Origin: Pisaster brevispinus
Taxonomy: Eukaryota > Echinodermata > Asteroidea > Forcipulatida > Asteriidae
Reading direction: 5' to 3'
NCBI GenBank assembly: GCA_023634235.1
Contig: JAMKCF010000004.1
Coordinates: forward strand, 26,172,527 to 26,236,526
Length of the DNA: 64,000 bases
The position numbers and the translations under genes were made by a program. How positions within the stretch are numbered: the first letter of the stretch is position 1; each line of letters begins with the position of its first letter. The notes beneath the pieces were generated by a model that was not told where the DNA came from, did not search any database, and worked only from the letters and a program-made list of their open reading frames with translations. Below are positions 22,406 through 32,739 of this stretch, in pieces.

Positions 22406-23870
22406 GAGTCAGCAGAGCGAACAGCCGACGGTGGCACCCATCCCAGTGTATAGACCTTTATCATTCTGCCACCATCTTGGTCATGTTCCCTGTATCCAAC
22501 AGCAGTAATAGATGCAAATATTCATTGTACAAAAAGGAACCGGACTTTTTGCCCTACCAGCCTCAGTTTGGTTACATTGATTTGAATGTGAGAGAATCAA
22601 GATGGCTGCATCATGATAGAGGTCTATGTCTGGAAACCAAAGCTATTGAGCTGGAAAGGAGAGAAACGTTGAGAAAATCCCGGACTGAAGAATGGGTGCA
22701 GTGGTTTCAGCCACAATGAAAACGGACTGAGTACAAACAAAAACTATGCCAGAATGAGTCGTTAAGTTTCTGGGAATATTTATTTTTTTTTTTTGGTTAC
22801 AGAAGTGTGATCAACTTCAAATTGGAGATATATGTGTTTGGAGATCACATGATTGAAACTGTAGATGACCTCTACAAATCAGTCAATTTGCATATCATTA
22901 AAAAAAATACCCTTCCGACCCTGATGACGTTGGGCTTGGTATCATATTTAACAAAATAGCAGTGAAAGTACTCCAGTTGTCGACTGTCAGCAGAAGTTGA
23001 AAACATGCAATCTGTGATGTGACCTCTGTTGATTGCTTTGTTTTTAAAATGAATGAAGGGGTTCTGTGCTATTTTAGTTTAAGTCCTTTGCAATACCAAC
23101 TTGTAAACACTCCTTTCTAATATTGAATGACATTTTGAATGACTATTGAAATGAATTTGGAGTAACAGGAACATTTTGTACTTCTGGTAAACATATTCAA
23201 GAGAAATTCCCCGTTAAATTTTTTTTTATTGCACCCTCTTGTTTAACCGTCCTGGACCAGTGCTTTTTGCCACAACTGTGACGGTTTTATTCGCATTAAT
23301 TGTAGGCATGATAAAGAATACCTATAATATACAAATAAATTATTGGATGCTTGTGAGTGCATTGTCCCAGAACACAATAAGGCGAAATCTGGACTATTCC
23401 ATTTCGCGAGGCAAAGCCTGTTTAAAAGGAAAATTTTACCGAGGGCGAGTGATTATATTCAAAGGCAGTGCAAGAAAAGAATCCATTCAATTTTTGCTGT
23501 AAATAACTCGTACGGGAATTCTTGAATTGATTTCACAATAAACACAAAATGGACACGAAAACTCATCCACCCCACACTTTGAAAATTCTTTAAAAAAACT
23601 TCTGAACAATGTGGAGGACTCCACCTAGACGGCAACCTTGTCTGCCATAACATGACCTTGCCTTGTTTATGATAAATTGGCGGGATCGATAAGTCTGGAA
23701 ACGACACTGCAAAGTGTCAAAAAATTATCCGGGCGTCCGTCCAAAATGGATAATTGTGGGACGCTTAGTGGCAGTAAGAACATGGCAACATATTTGATGA
23801 CACGGGACTCATGTTCCATTAATCCAATGACAAGGCTCCCTGTGAATGGTTTATAATCTATTGGTGTGGG
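22406..23870 (+). other. UBL4A 3' flank / probable 3' UTR
   Basis: Begins immediately after the UBL4A stop. It contains candidate poly(A) signals (AATAAA at 23334-23339 and 23537-23542) and no further exon I can support. The 80-codon frame at 22477-22719 lacks splice or domain evidence and is treated as UTR. Confidence 0.4.
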
Positions 23871-23875
23871 ATTTA

Positions 23876-24262
23876 AAAGCAGGGTATTCTTTTGGTAATT
23901 GTCAAAGACCAGTATTCTCACTTGGTGTATCCCAACATATGCATAAAACACTAAACCTATTAAAAAAAAATTGCTCAATCGGTCATCAAAGTTGCACGAA
24001 AATATGAAAGGAAAAAAACACCCTTATTGCATAGAATTGTGTGCTTTCAGATGCCTGAGAAAAGCTTCATGCCTGAAGCCTTCCTCATATTCAAATGTTT
24101 GGTTGAAAATTTACCTCTTTCTCTAAAACTACATTTCTTTAATAGGGGTCGTTTCTAACAATGTTTTACAACATCAACAGCTCTCCAGTGCTGTTTTTCA
24201 AGTAAGTTTTTATGGTCATTAACTTGTGGAGTAATTACCAAAAGTACACCCTGCCTTCGGCT
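23876..24262. mobile_element. TIR element (MITE), family B
   Basis: The left end AAGCAGGGTATTCTTTTGGT and right end ACCAAAAGTACACCCTGCCT are inverted repeats about 385 bp apart. The interior TTGTCAAAGACCAGTATTCT, TTGGTGTATCCCAACATATG and ATTGTGTGCTTTCAGATGCC is a text I associate with sea-star genomes (from memory). The right portion shares TTTTACAACATCAACAG with 28270-28310. Confidence 0.65.
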
Positions 24263-25444
24263 CATGTCACACTGGCATATTGTGTAGTTGTGTCAACATC
24301 ATTGGTGCGTGTTCTGCATTACAAAAAAGAACGCTGGATGTACATGTATTTGTGTCCCAGTAATGGTGAGAAACACTGGTGCAGGCAAGATATCCCAAAA
24401 TCAAACTCGTTCTCAGGGGTGATCAAGTTCGCGTTGCACCATTTTGCCCCACCACGCTCATATAACCATGGTAGCGAGGCTGATCCCAAATGGATTGGTC
24501 TAGAGTTGTCCCTCGATGAAAATGAACGTCTGGATAAACTTATCTGAAACTGGCATGTAATAGACTAGTGGACTGCTAATTCCTTAAAAACTTGTGCATC
24601 ACCGACAAGGAAAAGCTTAGTCCAAAATACCACTACCTTTAAAATTCATCTGTGGACTATGGGTTTTGTTTTGCAAAGTTGCCCACAAAAACTAAACAGG
24701 TGATGGCACTTTGTTTGAATATGTATTTGAAATCTCTAAATGAACCTTTAAAATGTTGATTTATACTGTTGTTGATATTAAAAGATCACTTCAGCTTTGT
24801 TTTTAAACATTTTATTCTTCACCATTTTATTCGATAACCATTACTTTACAATGTCCGTATCATACAACTATTTAGTTTCCTCAATTTCTATTTGAAATAA
24901 ATGTACATGTAATTTTGTTAAAATACACATTTTGTTTGTCACAACTTTTGATTTGTGTATGTGCATGCAATAAGCACCATTTGAGCCTGTAAGCTTGGCC
25001 ACAAGCAAGTACCTTTTTTTTGGGGGGGGGGTCGTGGTGATGGAATTGGGGTTTATCTCAAGTAAACAGACCTCTTTAAAGTTAAAAAAAATTCTATCAG
25101 TGAGGCTTTTAGAAATGTATATAAGGAAAGTGTGTATACGATGCATGTAGACTCCCATAACCTCCCAAATGAGTGCTTTTTAATGCTTTGCCCCCGCCCC
25201 CTCCCGAGCCACAAACAAAGCCCCAATTGTCATCATTTTTTGCAACCATTGGGTTGAGCCCAAAACCCCTGCAGACTTTGCTCTGTACTTGGTTATTAGG
25301 TAAATTTTGAGAGTTTCTGTAAAATGTACAAAACTAGCTTAAGATATAAGTCAATGGAGGTTAAATTGATAATGCAGGTGAATGTATACACCTGATGTAG
25401 GCCTACATGTAGAATACCGTCGGTAAGTGCTTGAAGGGTCGGCT
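24263..25444. other. Intergenic; 3' UTR region of the MCT-like gene on the minus strand
   Basis: On the minus strand, AATAAA signals lie at 24811-24816 and 24826-24831, about 615-635 bp beyond the transporter stop codon, and would serve as poly(A) signals for it. A G10 tract is at 25021-25031. No separate gene was recognised. Confidence 0.45.
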
Positions 25445-28400
25445 TTATGTTGTTGTATTGGCAGCGATTATTTCACAACGCAATGCCGACCTCCTGGCCC
25501 ATTTCTGGCATTGTGCACAAACTGGTTCCAGGAGAATAATAAAGCCACTAACTAGGAAGGCGATGGCACCAACAATGAAGACGGCCGAGTAATCCTGGAT
25601 GTAGGCATACACAAGACCTGTGAAAACCAAACCGTATAGCGATATCCATAAGTTATCATGAAGTAAATGGCACGGAACTTGGCACATTTATAGTGCCCAA
25701 ACTCTTGACTTAATTCATCGAGTTGAATCCGTAGTATTGGGACATAACTGTACGCGTTCATACATCTCGTAAAGTTGTATTCGTCCAGGCAAATTTCAAG
25801 GGAAACACCTTGGACCCACAACTTCCAGAGATTTCGAAATGAATTGCCAATATCCATTTTTTTATTTTTGTTTGTTTGTTTTTTTGGCATTACAACTACT
25901 TCGGATCAATCATCTTGAGAAACAGCCCTGCTGCCCCATGCTACCTCCTTCGTGGAAACTATGTTTGGAACTAAAAACTTAACTGCGTTTTCTGTAAAAC
26001 GTGAGCACAGTTAATTAAACTCCTTACACTAGGATTGATGGTAAACAATCAACACTTACCCGCAAGAGGTGGACCGAGGAGGAACCCGATCCCTTGCATC
26101 TCAATGAGAAAGCCGAAAGAATAGCACAGCGAGTCCAGCCCAACATATTCTACAAGAAGGGCCGGCACAAGGGGGTCAGTAGACCCGGCAATCAGCGTGT
26201 AGGTCGTTGCTGCCATTGCTAAGGTTGGATACGTCGAAGCAGTTGACATGAGGAGGAGAAGTGCTCCGGACAAGAAGAGCGAGACTATGTATCCAACTAA
26301 CCGGTGAGAGACGCACATGGAACGGTCGAAGATGAAACCCACAATGAGTCTCCCAAGCATATCTGTGATCCCCATGCAGGCCATGATTAGTGCCCAACTG
26401 TCTTCATCTATGTCCAGGGAAAGAGCGAAGGCCTTGAAGTACATGTACGGCAGCTGGTATCCGATGCACAGGACGAAACCTGAGATGCTGAAGAGTACGA
26501 AGAACCTGTTGTGGAACAACCTGCAGATGGTTACTAACATACCAACACACTTCCTGCTGTTGTATTCCCCTGATTTCTGACCTTCCCCGTCCAGATCATA
26601 CCGTACACTTTCGTCATCGCACGTGACAGATGTCGGACATCTTTGCACTAAGATATCGTCAAGTCGAGGATACAGTCTAGATTCGTCTATTAGAGCTGGA
26701 TTGAGTGTCATTGATGTAATATTGTTATAAGATTCCTGTGTTGACCGGTTGAGTGATAAGTCCTGATTCGATGGAACAGATAACCTCGAGATGTTGTCTA
26801 TTAAGGTCAAAGGGGAATCAGGAGCCGGTGAAATAACCGGAGACTGTAAGAAATTGCTAAGTACTGCCCTGGCGTTAACGCTCTGCTGCCAGCTGCCAGA
26901 TGCTAGTTCCCCAAGTCCTTCTGAAGCTTGGTATGTCGTAGTTGATGGAGGAGTTGAGGCATATGTGATCTCTATGGTCGGCACGCTTATACCGGACATC
27001 GGTGGTTGATTTTGGCTGCTTGATTCATCCATAGATGGATTGAAGGATGTGCCTCTTGTGATGTTAATAGGGGATGCGAGACCGAAGAAACTGTCAAGTG
27101 GAATAGGTGAGGAGGGTAGCGGGGAATTTACAGGTGATTGCAAGAACACACTCCCCCGCATCTTCACGCCGATGCTCTGCTTCCAGCTTCCCACGGGAGT
27201 ATTGCGGTCTGCTATTGCATCAAGTGCACTGCGGATGGAATTCATGTTCTCCACACTCGGCTTGACTCCGGGATGTCTGATAACGACCAAAGATGGCGTA
27301 TGCGGCAGAGACGCTGTATTATGTCTCTCCTCGTTGTCTTCCCGACCCTCCAACACCTCACCCCGAACAGGGATCTTGCTCTCCAAGTAAGTAGCGCCAC
27401 ACAGGCACAAGATCAGTTCTACACACCCGAGAACTATGAAGGAGTGTCGCCAACCGAGAGCAGCCAGTAGGAATTGGTCAAATGGAGCAAAAATGAAGGT
27501 TCCTAGGCCTGAGCCAGAAGCTGCAATACCAGCAGCAAAAGCCCGTCTACGCTCAAAGAATTTTCCAAGCATGACAATGCACGGTAGATAGCTCATGCCA
27601 AGACCTAAACCTAGAATGACAAAACACAGAAAATTCAAATCCTGAGTTGCATCATAGGTTAAAAATGAAAGTCACTCATCATGCAGTTGTTCATATCTTG
27701 TCCATGTGTAGAACGGTCTCTCGACCAAGCTTCATTTGTGTAATAATGGACAGTATTTTTTCAGGTGGTAGACGCTGGCGAATCTTTGGGCGTGTAATTT
27801 GGGAACGGATGGGAAACGAGCAAAACAAGACAAATTGATCATCTTTTGAGGTCTGGTTTGGCAGCAAATTTGATGGCAGCTATTTTGTTTACCCCTTTAA
27901 AATGCATTAGAACCTTATTGTTCCTTTGTCTGTCTATAGTATATAGCTATTCATTCTTTGGACTTAATTTTTGCTGCCTGGACAGTGCCAGTGCTTATCC
28001 TTCTTCTTTAAATGTTGTCTTTGAGGCAAAGTACACCTTTGGTTTTTATAACCATTCAATTGTATCATATAAAAAAATCATTTCAAACACTAAACAGTGA
28101 TATCGTTTTTTAGATATCGCCGCAAATCTGGAGCGGTTATGTCCACGCTGGAAGAACAATCCGTAATTACAATACACAGTCTGAGTAAAGTTGTATGCAT
28201 AAAACGTTTCTGAGATTGAAATTGTCTTGCTTTTAATGCCCTTCTCATTTAAAAACCACATTCCTTAGATGGGAATCGTTCCTCAAAATATTATACATTA
28301 TCAACAGTTGCAGTGCTTCTTACCAAGTAACTTTTTATGGTCGTTAGCTTTTTTGGGGAGTATGACCAAAGGTATACCTGCCTTTTGGGGACATGAGACA

Positions 28401-29415
28401 GATTGTCTTTGATTGTTACTGCGAGAAAGTAAAAGTTCTACCAGTGACAACACCAAATGAGAAGTAGAGGAAGATGATGCTCGTTGCCATGGAACTAAGA
28501 AACAATCCGGCCGATGCGATGGCACCGCCCACTACAGCCACTGTGCATGCGCCACATTTATCGATGAAAATGCTGATCACTGGACCTGCAAGTATATTTT
28601 ATTTTATTTGTGAAAACACGATCATTGTGTTGATTAGAACGTGCCCTCAACCCCCAAAACAAACAACAACAACTACAACAGCAAAACCCAACAACAAACA
28701 AACAATTAAATAAACAACAACAGCAACCAGCCAAACAAACAAAAAAAGGGGAAAAAAGAGAAAACAAAACTATGTAGCCCCTCCCCTAATGTCCATGCCC
28801 CAGCCGGGTGCCCTTCATTTGAAATTAGGACTTTTGTTTTGAGCTTTTATGTAGTACTTTGTTTTTCAAAACCGTTTTGTCTTTCACACGAATACAATGT
28901 GTATTGTATTTTTTCCCCTCCACTTCAGTGTATTTTACATACACACACAAATAGTAAATCTTCATAAAGAGAGCGCTAAAGGGGCTTGTTTAGGAAAGAT
29001 GCAAACGGAAACCACAGTTTTTGTCCGGAAGTGCCCCCTTACCTGAACATAACATCATTCCAAGCATGATCGACCCGGTCCAGGAAGTGGCTGCATTGCT
29101 TTGCCGAAACTCAGTCAGAAACTCCACGTAGAACGTCCCCACGGTAGCATACGACATTCCAAACGTTAAGATGTGAGTAAAAAGGGCGGATACCATGACA
29201 AGCCACGCCCATCCATGATCCAGATTCTGGGCATTGCGCGTGCCATCGGGGTGCTGTTCTGTTTCATTTGTGTCTCCACATGGTGCTTTAGTCGGTAGGC
29301 TGAGCAGTGATGAGGCGTTGTTTGGTGCATCTCCTGCTGCGTCCTGATCTGGGGACGCGACCTGTGTGCCAGGTGCTTGGTTGGGCGTGGATATGGCAGC
29401 AGGAAGGGACGCCAT
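25445..29415 (-). CDS. Monocarboxylate transporter-like protein (SLC16 family, MFS), complete, 4 exons
   Basis: Minus-strand exons 29415-29043, 28585-28442, 27610-26060 and 25617-25445 join with GT-AG borders, all introns in phase 1, giving 746 codons plus stop. Exon 1 carries a Pro/Thr-rich N-tail and the SLC16 signature before TM1 (DHGWAWLVMVSALFTH, then YATVGTFYVEF). Exon 2 encodes TM2-TM3 (GPVISIFIDKCG...; IIFLYFSFGVVTG). Exon 3 gives LGLGMSYLPCIVMLGKFFERRRAFAAG through TM6, a very long Ser/Thr/Pro-rich cytosolic loop (about residues 260-545) and TM7-TM11 (GITDMLGRLIVGFIFDRS). Exon 4 completes TM12 and a Cys/Arg-rich tail. Known family role: proton-linked or facilitated transport of lactate, pyruvate or related solutes across the plasma membrane; the substrate is not predictable here. 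Classical members are about 430-510 residues, so the loop accounts for the excess. The exon 3 acceptor (ATTCTAG|GTTTAG) was chosen because it restores the GLGLG motif. Confidence 0.95.
28020..28390. mobile_element. MITE, family A related, in MCT-like intron 2
   Basis: Left end GAGGCAAAGTACACCTTTGGT and right end ACCAAAGGTATACCTGCCTTT are inverted. Shared interior landmarks with 8248-8636 include ATAACCATTCAATTG, GATATCGCCGCAAATCTGGA, GGTTATGTCCACGC and GAAGAACAATCCGTAAT. Confidence 0.6.
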
Positions 29416-30808
29416 GTTTGCACTTCAGAATAATAAGAATCTACACGTCATTGTTCATCAAATGTCCTTATAACGCTTTGTAATTGTTTGTTTTGTTGTT
29501 TTGAACATCTACTAAAAGAACGGGTGAATAGGTAGGCTTAGTCCCCGTTGGGAACAACTTTCAGCCAATAGCTTTTCACGATGGCGGCCAATGCAAGGGT
29601 TCTATTTTGTATATACTGCTCAAGATTCAAAAGTTCCCTGACAGAACGGTACGGTATGTATATACCTTGTATGGATTTACAACATTCTTAAAAACTATGG
29701 GAAGGTTTCGTTTGGGAAAGGGAGGGGGTAGTGTGGCGACTAGCATCTTGTATTTTTCAATAATAATTGTTTATGTCGGTCTATCGGCCCATTCCATGCA
29801 CGTCACACTTGGAGATTGCGCCACATTCACCATTTTTAAAGTAGGTATAATCTTAGTCGAAGGAAGAATGATAAAAGTTGGACATAATTAAATAATGTCC
29901 AACTTTTATCAACATTTTTTGGCACTGTTTTGGTTTAATGGAGCACACGATAAATATTGTACCCATAATATGAACAAACTGCCATGCTTCAACATTGCAC
30001 TATACAGACAACAATTTCCCTACCTCGGTTTGATGGAAGCCAAAGACAGCTTTGTCGCGTTGCATTCCATTGCCTACTCTGATTATCTCAACGGCCACTC
30101 CTGCGATGAGCCTCTAGTACACCCAAGCCATACCGCCCCGCCTTCCTGTGACGTTACCCAGTGGTCCGAGAACAAATCAGTATAAAGTCTGTAGTTGAAA
30201 TCCGGTTGTAGATCTTTGTTTTTAGATAGAGGTTCTTAAACAGGCATTTGTGCTCTATGATAGAAATGCTCAATGTGGTTGAATTGATGTTGCAACGCGT
30301 CGTGCGTGGTGGTGGTGGTGGGGGATTACAGATACTGTTAATGAAAACAAGTTGACAAAAATGCTCTGTATCCACAGGCGCAACACGCACGCCGGTGGTG
30401 CATTGTTGCGTCACCAAACCATACAACATAGGCCTATACGCGCACATGCTTCCACAACAGTATTCAAAAGCCGCGCGCACGTTCACGTCAACTTGTCAGA
30501 CCATTCGTTTTGCAGTATCCATGCTGTAAAGTGTAACGAGGTTGGTGTGACTTAACTCATCTATAAGCCACACCCACTTCAAACTTGCTCTACCCGATGT
30601 ATTAAAGCATAAAGCCCGGTTTGTGCTTCACTTTTAATTGATTTTTGCAGCAGTTTTTTGCCACTTCCTGCTTTGGAGTTTTGAATCGTGTAAAAACGGG
30701 TAGGCCTACCAACAAACCTACGGGCATTCACGCGGGCCCCCATACCCCCAGATAATCTGCAAAGCATTGTTGGATTCAGTATCTTTGGAGGTCATGCTAT
30801 CCTACACG
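29416..30808. other. Upstream flank of the MCT-like gene; no other gene seen
   Basis: Probable 5' UTR/promoter region of the minus-strand transporter (first few hundred bases) followed by intergenic DNA. A palindromic join, AAAGTTGGACATAATTAAAT / ATTTAATTATGTCCAACTTT, lies at about 29874-29907. A (GGT)n run is at 30308-30322. Short frames at 29607-30185 have no recognised domain. Confidence 0.35.
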
Positions 30809-30814
30809 ACACAA

Positions 30815-31795
30815 TATGGTGGCCCTGAAGGGACATCGCATATCGCAAACGTGTGCGCATACGTATGCGATGTCGCGAAATAAATCGCGAATATGTGCGC
30901 ACACGTATGCAATGTCGTGAAACAATTCGCGAATATGTGCGCACACGTATGCAATGTCGTGAAACAATTCGCGAATATGTGCGCACACGTGTGCAATGTC
31001 GTGAAACAATTCGCGAATATGTGCGCACACGTTTGCGAATTCATTTGCAATGTCGTGAATTTTATTGCATACCTTGTCGCATACCATTCAATAAAATTCC
31101 TAATGAACTGGAGAGTTGTAGCAGCTAGTCTGGGATCGAGACGTACAAATAGATATAAATAGGGTCTGACTAATTTACCTTCGAGCGCACTCTGTTCCTC
31201 ACGCTTTTCTAATAAGTGAATAACTATTAAAACTAACCATTGTACCGGTGCTCATTTTAGTGAGAATAGTCCGACGATTGTTTGCATGGACCTTTTGTTT
31301 TGTGATATGATGCTGTACCATCACCATGTGGCTGGCCGGCTAGGCATGGCCACACTAAAATGTACATGCCTGGTACCCAAGCTCCTGCCTTGAAGTATCT
31401 TTGGTATACAAGATGGGACCGGGCCACTTGCGTACTCCCTAGGTTACTAACAAATTGCCCGCAAAATGACACCACCCCAAAGGTATGCGACAAGGTATGC
31501 AATAAAATTCACGACATTGCAAATGAATTCGCAAACGTGTGCGCACATATTCGCGAATTGTTTCACGACATTGCACACGTGTGCGCACATATTCGCGAAT
31601 TGTTTCACGACATTGCACACGTGTGCGCACATATTCGCGAATTGTTTCACGACCGCTGCATACGTGTGCGCACATATTCGCGAATTGTTTCACGACATTG
31701 CATACGTGTGCGCACATATTCGCGATAAATTTCGCGACATCGCATACGTATGCGCACACGTTTGCGATATGCGATGTCCCTTCAGGGCCACCATA
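30815..31795. mobile_element. Foldback-type DNA element: long TIR arms of 42-bp repeats, 6-bp TSD
   Basis: The 981-bp element is flanked by identical ACACAA at 30809-30814 and 31796-31801. It starts TATGGTGGCCCTGAAGGGAC and ends with its reverse complement. The left arm (30815 to about 31085) and right arm (about 31480 to 31795) are inverted copies, each built of tandem 42-bp units (core GCAATGTCGTGAAACAATTC, then GCGAATATGTGCGCACACGTAT). The right arm has about one extra unit. The centre (31090-31475) is unrelated, low-coding DNA. Because 42 is divisible by three, all frames through the arms look open; those 14-residue repeats are not proteins. No transposase, so non-autonomous. Confidence 0.85.
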
Positions 31796-32039
31796 ACACA
31801 ATGACAAAAGTCGCTGTGTGTAAAGTCCATTTTGCATTTATGGGCAAGTCTTTGAACAGTTTTAAAATTATGGCGCCCTCTTGTGACTGGCTTGGCTCTC
31901 TTGAGAAGAAGTGTATTGCCTCTGTTCTTTCAAACCCAAATCATCGGGATTTTTCTTTTATGTTCAAAGTGTACGCACATTTTGGCGGTGCACCTGGCGG
32001 ACACTCCACCACTTTAAAATAATTATTTCCGACACAGTG

Positions 32040-32130
32040 ACACTTACTTATAGGACTATGCTGAACATTGCTTAGAGGCTGGCCTGCAGTAGGCGCTATA
32101 CAAATACAATATATTATTATTATTTTCCAG
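32040..32130 (+). repeat. SINE-type 3' tail
   Basis: GCAGTAGGCGCTATACAAATAC followed by an (ATT)n run resembles the 3' ends of deuterostome SINEs whose tails mimic a LINE partner. The body is not recognisable. Confidence 0.4.
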
Positions 32131-32279
32131 TAGATTTTCTAGGTTAATTTACTAGCTGATATAGCTCATTTTGGGGGTCCCTTTCTCATGGCCAACCGAC
32201 CAAACCTTCCACGTGTTCGGCAGATGTCTATTTCCTTACATTGGCATGTCCATGGGCCATTGCTCATCATTCATTATCA

Positions 32280-32640
32280 TCAGCTGCTTAGGACTGGGTG
32301 TCCCTTGGCCTCCTTGGAAAATCGTCCCCATTCAGGTCTATTTATAGCTAAATGCTCTGCCTCATGAAGTGGAATGTTGTCATCATCCTGAATTTGCGCC
32401 TTCCAGCGCAAAGGTGGGCGTCCTCGTTGTGTGGTGTGTTGAAGTCATTGTAGTAGACCAGGTTGGGTAGCCTGTAGGCTGGCATTCGGATGACATGGCC
32501 AAACAATTCAGACGACGTCTGGTCACTACATCTGTTATGGATGTGTTCATGTTAAGTTGCCTGCGTATTTCTTGATTTCTCATTTTGTCTCTTAACGAGA
32601 CACCTAGTATGGAGCGGAGGCATCGCATCTCAAAGACTTC
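32280..32640 (-). pseudogene. Non-LTR retrotransposon (LINE) ORF2 C-terminal remnant
   Basis: On the minus strand the translation contains MRCLRSILGVSLRDKMRNQE, then IRRQLN...DVVTRRRLNCLA. This fits the post-reverse-transcriptase C-terminal region of LINEs (CLRxILGxxxxDxxxNxxIR...RRLxxxGH). Homology then changes frame and resumes as RWKAQIQDDD...PEWGRFSKEA before a TGA at 32282-32280. At least one frameshift and loss of the GH residues mark it as a 5'-truncated, dead copy. The clade cannot be fixed from this piece. Confidence 0.7.
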
Positions 32641-32739
32641 CAGTTTTTGTTTGCTAAATAAATGAATATTTGTTAACCAATTCCCAGCTAGGCTGACCCC
32701 CCCCCCCCGACCCCCAGGAGCTAGTGCGTCGAGAACGCT

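Noticed and set aside
22477..22719. 80-codon frame downstream of UBL4A as a separate gene
   Set aside because: It lies directly in the UBL4A 3' flank, has no domain and no independent promoter signal.
30792..31837. Overlapping long reading frames on both strands (Cys/His-rich 14-residue repeats) that look like a repeat protein
   Set aside because: They arise because the 42-bp unit is divisible by three and lacks stops in any frame; the DNA is the inverted arms of a transposable element.
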